A stretch of DNA of 46,000 nucleotides from Mesostigma viride (lineage: Eukaryota; Streptophyta; Mesostigmatophyceae; Mesostigmatales; Mesostigmataceae). Under the pieces are notes generated by a model, which saw nothing but the letters and a program-made list of their open reading frames with translations, ran no database searches and was not told where the DNA came from. Below are positions 1 to 9,808 of this stretch, piece after piece (within the stretch, counting starts at the first letter, position 1; each line of letters opens with the position of its first letter). The translations under genes and the position numbers were made by a program. Location: assembly GCA_009746045.1 (NCBI GenBank), contig RPFO01000103.1, positions 1,130,121 to 1,176,120 on the forward strand, given 5' to 3'.

Positions 1-131
1 GGCGAGGCGAAACTAGCCGGGACTGCCCCTCGGGCGCCTGTCCCGTGCGCTGATCACGACACGGGAGCATACGAATACGCCATCAGTGGGGGGGGGGGCG
101 GGGGCGCGGGGCGGGACTGCCAACGCCGGCC

Positions 132-671
132 CGGCGCATCAGGTAGTACGCGACGGCCAGGATAGGGCCAGGATCGCGACGAACACGATTACGGATACAA
201 GGGGCGAATACCCGTCCTCATCCTTCGGCTTTTTCGCGGTCCCGAACCCGGGAGCCCCGCGGCGGTCGCGTCCTCCGGCGTCCCCGTCCAATCGTCCGTC
301 CACGTGTCCTGGGCCGCGCCGACCTTGCTGCTGTCGGATCCGAACAGATTTCCAAGCGCCGCGAACACGCCGAAGCTGACGGCGGACATCCCCACGTTCT
401 TCGCGAGGGACCCCGCCAACGAGCTCTTCTTCGCCGCAGACCCTGCGGCGTTTGCAACTGGCGTCCCCATCACCGTGAAATTCTTGGAGTCCGCGACTCC
501 GTCTGCGAGGTCGTCCGCGTATCCGGTCGGCGTCCCCTTCCCGGGTATTCTTGGCTGCCCCCGCGGCTTCGCCCGCGACCTGTGTACTGGACGTAGGGCC
601 GATCTAACCGAGCTTGTGGCCTTTTGAACTCCATTTCGAAGCATGTTAAGCGCTCCCCCAATGCCTGCCAT
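132..671 (-). CDS. viral-type small membrane protein, frameshifted
   Basis: No family recognised. The uninterrupted reading frame from ATG at 671 gives about 140 residues: a basic N-terminus (residues 20-45) and an Ala/Gly/Ser-rich middle. The frame then slips near 245, where the next frame gives a Lys/Asp-rich stretch followed by a hydrophobic segment. It slips again near 165-170, after which the helix completes and ends in a Tyr-Tyr-Leu-Met-Arg-Arg anchor. Read across both slips, this is a soluble basic protein with one C-terminal transmembrane helix, a layout common among giant-virus virion membrane proteins. The true stop lies between about 54 and 132, because a run of ten G at 87-96 makes the frame uncertain. 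It lies 39 bases from the next minus-strand gene; TTATAATAAA sits just upstream of its start. Function is unknown. Confidence 0.5.
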
Positions 672-710
672 GATTCTTAGTTTATTATAAGAAATAAATG
701 CGCCATGCCT

Positions 711-1033
711 TTACGCCTTAATGCGACGACACGCCCACGCCCCGTGGTCCTTCCAAACCTCGAGCACGTCGGGGCAGACCATGTGAAGAATCTGCCCCCC
801 GCGGCTTGCAACTTGTCTCTCGTTTTCCCGTCGTAGCTGTCGATCGGGCCCAGCTGCTCCTCGACGTATTCGAAGAAGCCGCGCACGTCATCCGACGTCT
901 TCACTCTCGCCGCTCGCTTCATGAGCTCCATCGTCTCCGTCATGCCCGCCTCGAACACCTCGGCGGTCGGGATCACGCCCGCGTCCCATTTCTTCTTCAC
1001 GATCGCGCCGACCAAGTCCTTCCACTCCGACAT
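711..1033 (-). CDS. small viral-type hypothetical protein, one frameshift
   Basis: Unrecognised protein starting at ATG 1033 (MSEWKDLVGAIVKKKW). It looks helical and charged, with no signal peptide or membrane segment. The uninterrupted frame runs to 677, but from the run of six C at 798-803 a +1 frame gives a more protein-like end (ILHMVCPDVLEVWKDHGAW) closing at the TAA at 711-713. I take that as the original C-terminus, giving about 107 residues. It is divergent from the helicase gene, with only 79 bases between the two starts; that gap is AT-richer than its surroundings and probably holds both promoters. Function unknown. Confidence 0.55.
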
Positions 1034-1112
1034 CTCTGCTGCATCATGGGACGGGATCTTTAGGAGGGCCTAAGCGTACACAATTATTCTGTGAGTACAT
1101 TAAGAAGCACAG

Positions 1113-3618
1113 ATGATACGGGTCCATCACGCTCGACAGCGATCCTCGTCAAGGTACGGCCGAGACGAGGAGGTAGACATCACCCTCCCCCGTGCCGCCG
1201 TCTGGTCGAAACACGCCGTTCGCTCTAAAGGAGGTATACAGAAACGTCTGAAACGGCTAGTTAGGGAGAGCGAGAAGGCGGCGTTCCCGGACGAGGAGGA
1301 AGAGGTGGACGTGGACAACCTGCCCGCCCACGCGCCCCCCAAGCGCCCCCTGAAGCGGCTCGTGCGCCTGAGCGAAAAAGAGCCCGAGACCGCCACAAAA
1401 CCGAAGGGGGGGATTCAAAGCCGTCTCAGGCAGCTGGTCAGGGAGAGCGAGAAGGCGGCATTCCCGGACGAGGAGGAAGAGGTGGACGTGGACAACCTGC
1501 CCGCCCACGCGCCCCCCAAGCGCCCCCTGAAGCGGCTCGTGCGCCTGAGCGAAAAAGCAGACACCCCAGCTGCTCCGGAGAAGACCGCGGAAAAGCCCGC
1601 CGAAAAGGCTCCAGCTGCTCCGGAGAAGACCGCGGAAAAGCCCCCCGAAAAAGCCCCAGAAGCGCCGCCGGACTACAGTCAGTGGCAAATGGTCTTGTAC
1701 GATCCCAGCAAGCCTCCCACCACGGTTGCCGTCGAGCCCACCCCGGGGGCGTGGCCGCATCCCGTCAGGGACACCCAATACGCGCAGTTCGTTAAGAGGT
1801 TCTTCGACGGAGACGTGGAGGGATTCCTGCCCCCCGAACTGCGGCGCCCCGACGAGGCGGGGTGTGACGCGCCGATGGGAGCCAGAAAGCTGGCCCCCCA
1901 GCAGGCGGTGGTCAACCTGCACCTGAAGAAGATCGCGTCTCTGAGCCCGCACTACCCGTCGCGCGGTTTCCTGGCGTGGCACTCCACCGGGTCCGGCAAG
2001 ACCTGCACGGCCATGGGGGCACTGGACGCGTTCTGGGACACCAAGAAGAACTTCGTGCTGGCCACGAGCAAGGAGAACAAGACCAACAACTCCCTGGAGG
2101 AGATCGCGAAGTGCGCGACCCTCTACCCTCGATTCAAAGGGAAGGACCCAAAGACCGTGCTGGCAGAGCTCAGGAAGCGCGTGTGGAATCGCGAGATCGT
2201 CACCTTCACGCAACTATCGCACGCCATAGGGGTCCACAAGGCCAGGAAGAACTTCGACACGAGCGTGCTCAACAACGCGCTCTGGTCATGGACGAGGTGC
2301 AGAACCTGTTCAAGCCGCTGCCTGGACAGCAAGAGGACCACCGGGCGCTGAAGGAGTTCCTGGCCACGCAGAACACCGACACCTCCCAGAACCTCTTCAT
2401 GGTCATCCTCACGGCGACCCCCGGCGATTCCGTGGCGGAGATCCTGTGGCTCGTCAACATGATACGCCCCGTCAACTTCCCCGTGTTTACCATGGCGAAC
2501 ATCACGCCCGACCGGGTCCGGGGCATGATTTCATTCGTCGACTACACCGGGGACACCAACTCCTTCCCGGAGATCGCGTCCATGGAGGAGTACGATGTCC
2601 CGATGAGCGCCAAGCAGTTCGAGCTGTACAAGGCGCGGTTCAAGGAAAGCAGACGCGACATCCCCGCGAAGGACAGGGAGCGATACTGGTACGCGGAGGC
2701 CAGGAAGATAGCCAATTGCGTGCCCCTCAGAAGCGTGCCCTCCAACCAGCTACTGAGGCAACTGCCCGTTCTCTCCCCCAAGTTCCAGAAAATGGTGGAG
2801 ATCTTCCTCAAAGGGGGCAAGCACTACGTGTACTCCTACTTCAACGTCCACGGGATCGCGGACCTGGCAAAGGTGCTGTCCGCCATCGGGTACTCGCGCT
2901 TCACCCCGGGCGGTCCGTTGCCTCCTCGGAAACGTTTCGCGGTCCTGGACGGCGAAACGACCGAGGGGCAGCTCAAGGCCTTCCGAGAGGTGTTCAACTC
3001 GGACGCGAACAAGCGCGGGGAGCTCCTCCAGATCGTGCTGGCCCGGAGGAGGTACAACGAAGGCCTCGACCTCAAGGCGGTGACCGACGTGCACATCATG
3101 GAGCCCCTCGTGAACGCCAACTCGGAGAAGCAGGCCATAGCTAGGGCGGTGCGGCACTGCTCTCACAAGGCGCTGCCGAAAGCGGAGTGGAAGGTCCGCG
3201 TGCACCGGTACTTCGCCGTGCCTCCCGGGTCCTCCTCGTCCAGTCGCCAGGTCCTCGACAAGATACCGGCGGACAAGGTCCAGATGATGCGACAGATGGT
3301 GCAGCTGAAACTGGACAACGTGTCCAAGGACCTCAGAAGAGGAGTCTCGCGCCGAACGTGAGGGCCGCCCTCCAATTGTACAAACGCATCGCGGAGATCC
3401 AGATGGGAGTGCTGACGGGCGGCGGGCAGGGCGGCACCCCGTCGGTGGACAAGCTCGTGTACCAGGACGCGAAGGCCAGAGGGTCGAACCCGGACCTGGA
3501 GCGACTGCTGGCCATCTTGCGGGACGCCTCCATAGACTGCGAGTTCCTCAAGTCCTTCCACAACCAGCCGAACATGATGAGGGCCGCGAACAGGCCGCCT
3601 CTGGAATGCAAGAAGTAG
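1113..3618 (+). CDS. D6/D11-type superfamily 2 helicase, two frameshifts
   Basis: Member of the SF2 DEAD/SNF2-like helicases of nucleocytoplasmic viruses (poxvirus D6/D11 group: early-transcription factor subunit and nucleoside-triphosphate phosphohydrolase). Seen in order: a Lys/Glu-rich N-terminus of about 190 residues with a 59-residue duplication; Walker A HSTGSGKT (codons near 1981-2004); motif II MDEVQN (near 2288-2305); motif III LTATPGD (near 2408-2428); and a C-terminal motif VI-like QAIARAVRHCSH (near 3133-3168). The reading frame slips near 2281 (+2 or -1) just before motif II, and near 3330-3345 (+2 or -1). The last 90 residues are in the third frame and stop at 3618. Joined length would be about 833 residues, normal for the family. 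It is the strongest sign that this segment is viral. The exact subfamily cannot be fixed by eye. A T-rich tract follows the stop. Confidence 0.85.
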
Positions 3619-3659
3619 TCCTGGTCTTTTTTTTTTCTCGTGTGCTATGTATATCGAAC

Positions 3660-4235
3660 ATGGGAAGGAGCAACTGGAAGGAGACCCCCAAGCAGGCGAA
3701 GGACCTCTATCGCAGTTTTCTGTCCGACCTAGCTGGTGCGCGGGCCGACGACATCGGGCGCGATCTTAAGAAAATTACAAACCTCAAGGCGAGAGACAAA
3801 TACAGGGATTACCAGAATAACGCGATCAAGGCCACGGAGTACATGATGGGGTGGCCCGAGTTGAAAAAGGCCAATTTCGTGGCGCTCGCGGAAGGCGATC
3901 AGAGGTACTACGACGTGCAGAGGAAGAGGCGCGCATCGAGTGCCACGGCGTCGAGGTGGCGCAAGGCCTGCGCCCAGCTCGGGCGCACCCAGTACCGTCG
4001 CCGCATCCTGTTGCCAAGGACCAGCGCCGGGTACTGCGCCCCGGGCCGCACGTTCCCCCGGATCAAGTCCGCGTGGAGCGGCAAGCACATCCGTTTCGGC
4101 GATTCCAGTGCCCCCGCCCGCGCGTCGGCCGCCAGTCACCAGCGGAAGAAAAAGAAGAAGAAGGTCGCCCCTCTGTCTCGCCGCGCGCTGGTCGCGAGGG
4201 CGACCGGTGTCCCGAAACACATCAGGTTCTTCTGA
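3660..4235 (+). CDS. basic viral-type protein of unknown function
   Basis: An intact 191-codon frame. I start it at ATG 3660 rather than the upstream in-frame ATG at 3606, because a TATGTATAT core lies about 15 bases before 3660 and this ATG has the ATGG context seen at other genes here. The product is strongly basic: the N-terminal half is helical and Lys/Arg-rich, and near the C-terminus there is a run of six Lys (codons near 4145-4165), followed by an Arg-rich end. No domain recognised. The charge suggests nucleic-acid binding, for example a virion DNA-binding protein, but that is inference. It starts 41 bases after the helicase stop, on the same strand. Confidence 0.6.
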   Translation: MGRSNWKETPKQAKDLYRSFLSDLAGARADDIGRDLKKITNLKARDKYRDYQNNAIKATEYMMGWPELKKANFVALAEGDQRYYDVQRKRRASSATASRWRKACAQLGRTQYRRRILLPRTSAGYCAPGRTFPRIKSAWSGKHIRFGDSSAPARASAASHQRKKKKKKVAPLSRRALVARATGVPKHIRFF

Positions 4236-4445
4236 GGCGTCTGAAGCGTAGCCCCGCTCGTCCTCCTCCTTGTTTTCGCGTTTGACTGACCTCGTCTCGT
4301 TTGCATGCACGCAGGAACTCCACCCCGTCAGGCCCATCAGGTAAGTCCCCCATCCACGTCGCGTCAGGGCGACTACAGGGCGGGTTCGACCCCCGCACGT
4401 GGACGAACGCGACAAAAAAACCTCCGTTACCTTACAACTCGCTAC

Positions 4446-4847
4446 ATGGGAAATAAGTCCGCGCCGGACACGACTGGCTACCCCTCGGACATAGTGGCCC
4501 AGTGCAAAGACACACTCACGACGGCGTGTCTGACGGCCGCCATGGCCGCGAGGGCAGCCGCCGACGCCGTAAGTAGAGCCCTGGCCCCTATGGAGACGCA
4601 AGTGAACGACGCGCTCGTGCTGCAGCGATCCGGGATGGAAGAGGAGGCCACCCGCGCGCTGGAGGAGCAGCGGTACGCGTACGAGACGCAGATGAAGAGC
4701 GTGCTGGCCAAGGACGCCCAAGAGGACGCGCGCAAGATCAAGCTGCTCGTGGGCATCTCCTTCGCCGTCGTCGCGCTCTCCGTGTTGGCCCTGTACGCGT
4801 GGATGAAAAAAATGACTCCTAAGAGTATCGTACCCCAGCCCCGATGA
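4446..4847 (+). CDS. 133-residue protein with C-terminal transmembrane helix
   Basis: Intact frame from ATG 4446. The first 100 residues are Ala/Glu-rich and predicted helical (probably coiled coil). They are followed by one clear transmembrane helix (LLVGISFAVVALSVLALYAW, residues about 101-120) and a short basic tail. There is no N-terminal signal sequence, so it would be C-tail anchored. It belongs to the run of small membrane or virion-like genes between 4.4 and 8.0 kb, and its stop codon overlaps the start of the next gene (ATGA at 4844-4847), so the two are probably expressed together. Family not recognised. Confidence 0.65.
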   Translation: MGNKSAPDTTGYPSDIVAQCKDTLTTACLTAAMAARAAADAVSRALAPMETQVNDALVLQRSGMEEEATRALEEQRYAYETQMKSVLAKDAQEDARKIKLLVGISFAVVALSVLALYAWMKKMTPKSIVPQPR

Positions 4848-5373
4848 ACTACGCGCTATCGAGCTGCACCGGACCCAGCGCCGGGTTAGAAAAGAGGATG
4901 CAGGTGTTCCTGACCGGCTCGAACGAGGCGGGACACACCGTGTTCCTGCTGAAGTCCCCCCTCCGCGACGTCACCTCCTGTCGCCTCGTGTGGGCCAATG
5001 TCCCCGCCACCGCGGGGGTCGGACTGAGCACCGCCGTGCACGTCAAGGTGGGCGACAGGAGCCTCGACAAGGTCGTGACCGCCGTGCCCGCCGCGCCCGG
5101 ACCCGACATCACGTCCGCCACCGCCGAGGACTTCATGGCGGGCAAGGCGTACTTCTTCGTGATGCCCAACGGGGTGGAGCTGTACCGCCCCGCCCACGAG
5201 ATGGACGAGAAGGTCATCTTCACCCCGGAGCTCCCGGGCGTGCAGTCCGTCGAGGTGGAGATCTACGAGATCCCCCCGCACTTGATGAAGACGGGAAGCG
5301 CCCTCGCGTCCTACTCAACCTGGCAGACGAGACGTTCGCCATGGTGCTGGAATTCACGTGCAAGCACCGCTGA
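4844..5373 (+). CDS. putative virion beta-protein, one frameshift
   Basis: Begins at ATG 4844, overlapping the previous stop. The first 158 or so residues alternate hydrophobic and polar residues with many Val/Gly/Pro, as in beta-sandwich proteins (stretches such as HTVFLLKSPL and VQSVEVEIYEIPP). Near 5305-5315 the frame slips by one. The other frame then gives LNLADETFAMVLEFTCKHR and stops at 5373, followed by a run of A. The total is about 176 residues. A short beta-rich protein ending in an LEFT-type strand, next to small membrane proteins, resembles minor structural proteins of large DNA viruses. That is inference from fold-like composition; no named family was recognised. Confidence 0.6.
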
Positions 5374-5403
5374 AAAAAAAACTGCCACCATGGTATCGAA
5401 CAC

Positions 5404-7117
5404 ATGGCGAGAGGTCGCGCGACCGCGAGTAACGCGAAGAAGAAGAGCAAGCCGCCCTCGAGGGCGAAAGGAACCCACCGCAGACACCGGGTGCGCGCAC
5501 ACGATACCGGACACGACGAGCCGGTGGAGAGAACGAGCGGCCACGAGGCCGCAGGTGACGCGGCCGGATCCGGTCAGGGTGGTTTCTCGTGGGAGGCGTT
5601 CCTGACGTCGGACGACCCGCCACCGGGACCGGGGGATACCGGTTCCTCGGACGACCCCCCATGGCTCCAAAGGCACGCGGCGTGGAGGGCGGGAAGAGAC
5701 GCCCGGGAGCGGGCGCGGGAAGAGGCATGGGCGGAGAGGGAGAGGCAGCGGCTGGCGGATCCAGAGGCGTTCCGGAGGGCGCAAAAGGCCGCCAGAGAGA
5801 GTGAGTGGAGAGCGGACATGATAGAGAACGCGCCCGAGATCAAGTTAAGGCAGTTTCGAAATAAGGAGACTGAGCGAACTAAGGAGTGGTATCATCGCGA
5901 AAAGGAGCGAAAACAGCAGCTGCCGGAGAAAGCGGGGGCGAACGACCTTGAGGCCTTCCTGATGTCGGAGGACCCCCCATGGATCCAAAGGCACACGGCG
6001 TGGAGGGAGGGGCGGCCCGCTCGAGAGCGGGCGCGGGAAGAGGCATGGGCCGAGAGGGAGAGACAGCGGCTGGCGGATCCAGAGGCGTTCAGGAGGGCGC
6101 AAGAGGCCGCAGATGAGCGTGAGTGGAGAGCGGACATGATAGAGAACGCAACCCGTCAGAAGTCAGGGTTGGAAAGACTGTGGAACACCGTTAAAAAAAG
6201 GAGTGTAGCGGACAGGGATTGGGCGCTCCATGTGGCATTGATGGAGAAGAGGCAACGAATTGACAAGGCCATCCATCAGGCAAGGGACCGGGAGATGAGG
6301 GAAAAAGAGGCCCCGAAAGTCTCCTTGTTTCTAAACAATCCGGAGCCCTTCCCGGCGTCGGACGACCCATCACCGGGACCGGGTGTGGCCGATTACTCGG
6401 TAGCCGACCTGGAAGCCTTTCTGATGTCGGAGGACCCCCCATGGATCCAAAGGCACGCGGCGTGGAGGGAGGGGCGGCCCGCTCGAGAGCGGGCGCGGGA
6501 AGAAGCGTGGGCGGAGAGGGAAAGACGTCGGCTGGCGGATCCTGAAGCGTTCCGAATTGCAGAAAAAGCCGCCGCCGACCGCGAGCGGAGAGCGGACATT
6601 ACAGAGAACGCGCCCGAGAAGTACAGGCAATATCTAAAAAAGAAGCAGGAGCTAAAAGTACTGGCCATCCAGAAGGAAAAGGAGCGAATACAGCGGGCGA
6701 TAACGGAGCGAAAACACCGGCTGACAGAGAAAGCGGGGGCAAACGACCTCGAGGCCTTTCTGATGCCCGAGCCCCCTCCATGGCTCCAAAGGCACACGGA
6801 GTGGAGGGAGGGGGGGCTTGCTCGAGAGCGGGCGCGGGAAGAGGCGTGGGCCGAGAGGGAGAGACAGCGGCTGGCGGATCCAGAGGCGTTCCAGAGGCGC
6901 AAAAGGCCGCCCGCGACCGCGAGTATAAAGCAGACATGGCAGAGAACGCGCCCGAGAAGTACAGGCAATATCGAAAAGGGGGCAGGAGCGTAAAGCGTCC
7001 ATCCAGCAGGCAAAGAAGCGGGTAAAGGACGACGGAGGCGGGCAGGCGAGTGGCGGCCATCGTGTTGGGGCGAGAAGGGTCGCGAGGCGCTCCGGAGGAG
7101 GGGTGCGCCGGGGGTGA
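5404..7117 (+). CDS. four-repeat charged helical protein, two frameshifts
   Basis: Starts at ATG 5404 with a Lys/Arg-rich N-terminus and a disordered Gly/Asp/Pro segment. It then carries four copies of a unit of about 55-60 residues, beginning near 5656, 5965, 6430 and 6770. Each has the shape DPPW-L/I-QRH-x-x-W, then RERAREEAWAERERQRLADP, then an Ala/Arg helix and RADMIENA. Spacers are of unequal length and highly charged. In repeat 4 one G is missing relative to the other copies (near 6890). A second slip near 6960 restores a Lys/Gln helix that ends at the TGA at 7115-7117. Expected product about 570 residues, largely single alpha helix or coiled coil; role unknown. The near-identical repeats show recent unequal duplication. 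Confidence 0.65.
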
Positions 7118-7224
7118 GACAATCCTTATGCTGGCATTCGGGTTAGGGGGGTACCTACTCCGGCCTCGTCCGACGCCCGCAGCAGTGCGCCAAAATAACC
7201 TGCGTTATTGTAACACTATCATCA

Positions 7225-7605
7225 TGCCCTTCTACCCCCCTACGTACTTGTACCAGACGGGGAACCTTCCCCTGCAAGGACAGCCCTCCTACAAGGAGCT
7301 GAAGGCCGAAATGGTTGCAGAGAGGGAGAACCGTTGTCGGCAACCTCGCCACCGCCCACCACCACTGACGCGCCCAGCCCGACAAACGTCAACCAAGGGC
7401 CCTCGGCTGAGGTGCAAAGGGACCATTTCGTGCGACCACGCTGAGAAGGGACTCGATCGAGGGATACATGGAGCGACGCGACCAATTCCAACGCCAGCTG
7501 ATCACCCGTCGTGACCGCGACGGCGGGCATTCGGTGGCAATCGCCGCCTCCGTCGTGCTGGTTCTGGCAACGGCGCTACTTGTTTACGTCCTCGTTTATA
7601 AATAA
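7225..7605 (+). CDS. small C-tail-anchored membrane protein, two frameshifts
   Basis: Start at ATG 7225 (MPFYPPTYLYQ). The N-terminus, of about 34 residues, is in one frame. A Pro/Thr/Ser-rich linker follows in a second frame from about 7320, and a third frame from about 7430 gives an Arg/Gln-rich helix. The last part is a membrane helix with Val/Leu/Ala residues and the end LLVYVLVYK, stopping at TAA 7603-7605. Only the joined reading makes a sensible protein of about 126 residues with a single C-terminal transmembrane helix, so I prefer it to the uninterrupted frame that ends at 7514. A short AATAAC/GTTATT hairpin lies just before the gene. Function unknown. Confidence 0.5.
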
Positions 7606-7621
7606 TGACAGGTACATGTAA

Positions 7622-8024
7622 ATGGGTGGCCTCCTAGTCGGCGCTCTCTTCATCGTCATTCTTGCGAGTCTCGTTATTTTATTGGTGCCGGCACTCCGGA
7701 GAAGGGAAGTTGACGAGCCCTTTTTACCCCCCCACCCTGGTTTCATGGCCAGCAAAGGGGCACCCAGGTCCGCCTTCCTGTGCCTGGGGGGGTGCCCGAT
7801 AAGCCCTTCGCGGGTGGGGAGACCTTTGTGGACGAGACAGCCGGGATGCAGATGTCCGCGCCCCCCAGCAGCAGGTGTCGAAGGGCCAAAAGGCCTTAAC
7901 GGTGATTTGCCAAATAATCACCCAAGGACTTGCCTCATGCACCAAATATAATCTTCCCGATGAAATGCGGAGTCAGATGAGGGCGATGGACGAGCACAAC
8001 GCGCGCTTACGTGGTGACAAATAA
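7622..8024 (+). CDS. small N-anchored membrane protein, two frameshifts
   Basis: Starts at ATG 7622, 17 bases after the previous stop. Residues 4-25 form an obvious transmembrane helix (LVGALFIVILASLVILLVPA). It is followed by an acidic/proline segment and then two frame slips, one near the C7 or G7 runs at 7728-7792 and one near 7865. The reconstructed C-terminus is hydrophilic, with two Cys, ending in a Glu/Arg/Met-rich helix at TAA 8022-8024. Joined length about 133 residues. With the gene before it, this looks like part of a virion or envelope membrane protein pair. No family recognised. Confidence 0.45.
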
Positions 8025-8048
8025 CATCTCGTCGCATGACACATATAC

Positions 8049-9178
8049 ATGGCGACCCCGGGAGAGTGCCCCTTCACCCTGGACGAGCTGGCGCGGCTGG
8101 CGTGCGAGTTCGCGGACCGGCACGTGGTGCCCGCCGCCCACTGCGTGGACTGGATCAGCGTGGAGAAGGACGTCGCGCCCGCCTTCCGGGACTTCCTCGA
8201 GCTCAAGGGGCTGCCCCCATACGACTTCCGGCTCATGGACCAGGACAAGTGGACGGACCACACGCGGGTGTGGGCCGCCGTGTTCCAGGCGAGGGGGGGG
8301 GTCCTCGCCAACTCGTGCACCCCCGCCAAGAGGTGGATGTGGGTGCAGAACCTGGCCCTGCGCCACTCGGACGCCCCCGTGGCGCGCGAGATCCCCCCCG
8401 CCCCCTGGTGGTTCGACATCAAGGGCTTCTTCCAGCACAGGACCGGGGTCGCCGACCGGAAGGAGAAAAGGGACTGGGCCGTCGAGTACATGCAGAAGTA
8501 CGAGTTATGTCTCACCGTCGGAGAGCAGGAGGAGGCCTTCCTGGAGGACTGCAGCGCCAGCGGGGTGTACGACCTCACCGACCTCCTGCAGCTGCGGGCG
8601 GTCCGCAAGCACCTGTCCGAGCACGGCGTGCAGCCCCCCGCCTGGGTCGACGCGACCATCCGCAACCTCAGGCAGCGCCTCACGCTCAACTACCACAACC
8701 ACACGGGGAAGGGGGGCAAGAAGAGCGACGCGCTCACCCACCGCCTCATGTGGCCGTCCGCGGACGAGGAGGAGCAGCAGATGCGGGCTGCGTGCCAGAA
8801 GGCCGCAAGGGTGACAGGGGTGCCCGAGGGGGGGTAAGGCAGGAGGACGAGGAGATGGAGGAGCCGGAGGACGACGCCGTGGGGCAGGAGGACCCCACCG
8901 GCGCCTCCATGGGCGCCCACCTGCGCACCTTCCTCAAGGCCAGCCGCCTCGTCCGGCTGGACCCGCAGGCGCACATGCAGCTCTCCGCATTCCGCAAGCT
9001 CTTCTTCCACGACTTCCTAGAGCTGAAGACCAGCTGCTCGAGGAAAGTCACCAACGAGGAGCTGGGGGACCTGCTCAGGCCCTACGGCGTCTCCATCCCG
9101 AACAAACGGGTGCGGGGGAGGAACGGCGAGCGGGTCGCCATCGTGGCCGGGGTCGCGTCCCAAGAGGAGGAAAAATGA
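8049..9178 (+). CDS. 376-residue viral-type protein, one frameshift
   Basis: Start at ATG 8049, with a CACATATAC core just upstream. The first 262 residues are one frame; it is Trp-rich early on (VWAAVF, WMWVQ, PWWFD) and has several helical segments. A run of seven G near 8828-8834 then breaks the frame. The other frame supplies an acidic linker and a C-terminal domain of about 90 residues (from about 8908) with alternating helices and a basic turn-strand end, which could be a winged helix. That domain faintly recalls the C-terminal domains of viral primase-helicases, but I see no Walker motifs, so I do not name it. Function unknown. Confidence 0.6.
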
Positions 9179-9199
9179 CCCGCGGTGGTGTGAGAAGAC

Positions 9200-9346
9200 A
9201 TGGCCGACCCGCGGCCGTACGCCGGACCGGACCTGAGCTCCCGACCCCCGCCGATCACCCCCCTCGTGCTGGTATGGGCGGCCCAGAAAAATAGCTTGTA
9301 TATATACCACAGCGCAAACGGACATGGCCCAAAGAGTCCCTCTTAG
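9200..9346 (+). CDS. possible 48-residue peptide
   Basis: ATG at 9200 in the same ATGG context and spacing as other genes here. It opens a Pro-rich frame with a short hydrophobic stretch (PLVLVWA) and closes at 9344-9346, overlapping the promoter and start of the next gene. It may be a real tiny protein, the head of a broken gene, or chance. Nothing else supports it. Confidence 0.2.
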   Translation: MADPRPYAGPDLSSRPPPITPLVLVWAAQKNSLYIYHSANGHGPKSPS

Positions 9347-9608
9347 CTTCCTCACCTCCGACGCCCCCACGCGCCCCGTCGTGGTCATCGCCGACTCCAA
9401 CCCGTTCTCCGAGCTCGTCTACACCGCCCCGCCCTCCCCCTTCGACCCCTGGTCGGACGTGGGCAACTTCTACAGGGACAACTACCCCCCCGTGATCGCC
9501 CCGCCCCCCGCACCGATGGGGAGCGGGACCGGGGTGGGGGCGCTCGCCGCCATACTCAGGATCGTCTACGCCGAGGACACCAACAAGGTCTTCCGGGCGA
9601 CGGTGTAG
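9324..9608 (+). CDS. 94-residue hypothetical protein
   Basis: Intact frame from ATG 9324, preceded by a clear TATATATA box at about 9298-9305. The product is Pro/Val-rich: a beta-like N-terminus, a proline-rich middle (PPVIAPPPAP) and a Gly/Ala/Ile helix near the C-terminus. No signal peptide or recognised domain. It is compact and sits in a co-oriented run of viral-type genes. Function unknown. Confidence 0.5.
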   Translation: MAQRVPLSFLTSDAPTRPVVVIADSNPFSELVYTAPPSPFDPWSDVGNFYRDNYPPVIAPPPAPMGSGTGVGALAAILRIVYAEDTNKVFRATV

Positions 9609-9643
9609 AAAGTTATCCGCGCACCTGGTACTACTGACGACGC

Positions 9644-9808
9644 ATGGGGTTGTGTCTAGCAAAGTTGACAGTCACGCCGTCCCAGAGAGGCTCCATCCGC
9701 GTGAACGGGCGCGTCATCGACGAGCCCGCGTACGAGGAGACCTCCAGGGCGGGCGAGAGGCCACACCACACGGGCGAGGGGAGGGTGGAGCCGCGGTTCC
9801 ATCTCTAA
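9644..9808 (+). CDS. 54-residue hypothetical protein
   Basis: ATG 9644 opens a 54-codon frame (MGLCLAKLTVTPSQRGSIRV) that closes with TAA at 9806-9808. The stop overlaps, tail to tail, the stop of the minus-strand gene (9805-9807), an economy typical of virus genomes. The N-terminal Gly at position 2 followed by Cys would suit myristoylation or palmitoylation, but that is only a suggestion. Family unknown. Confidence 0.4.
   Translation: MGLCLAKLTVTPSQRGSIRVNGRVIDEPAYEETSRAGERPHHTGEGRVEPRFHL

Noticed and set aside
8905-9178. Naming the C-terminal part of the 8,049 gene as a primase-helicase domain.
   Set aside because: Only a vague winged-helix look; no Walker or primase motif is visible.
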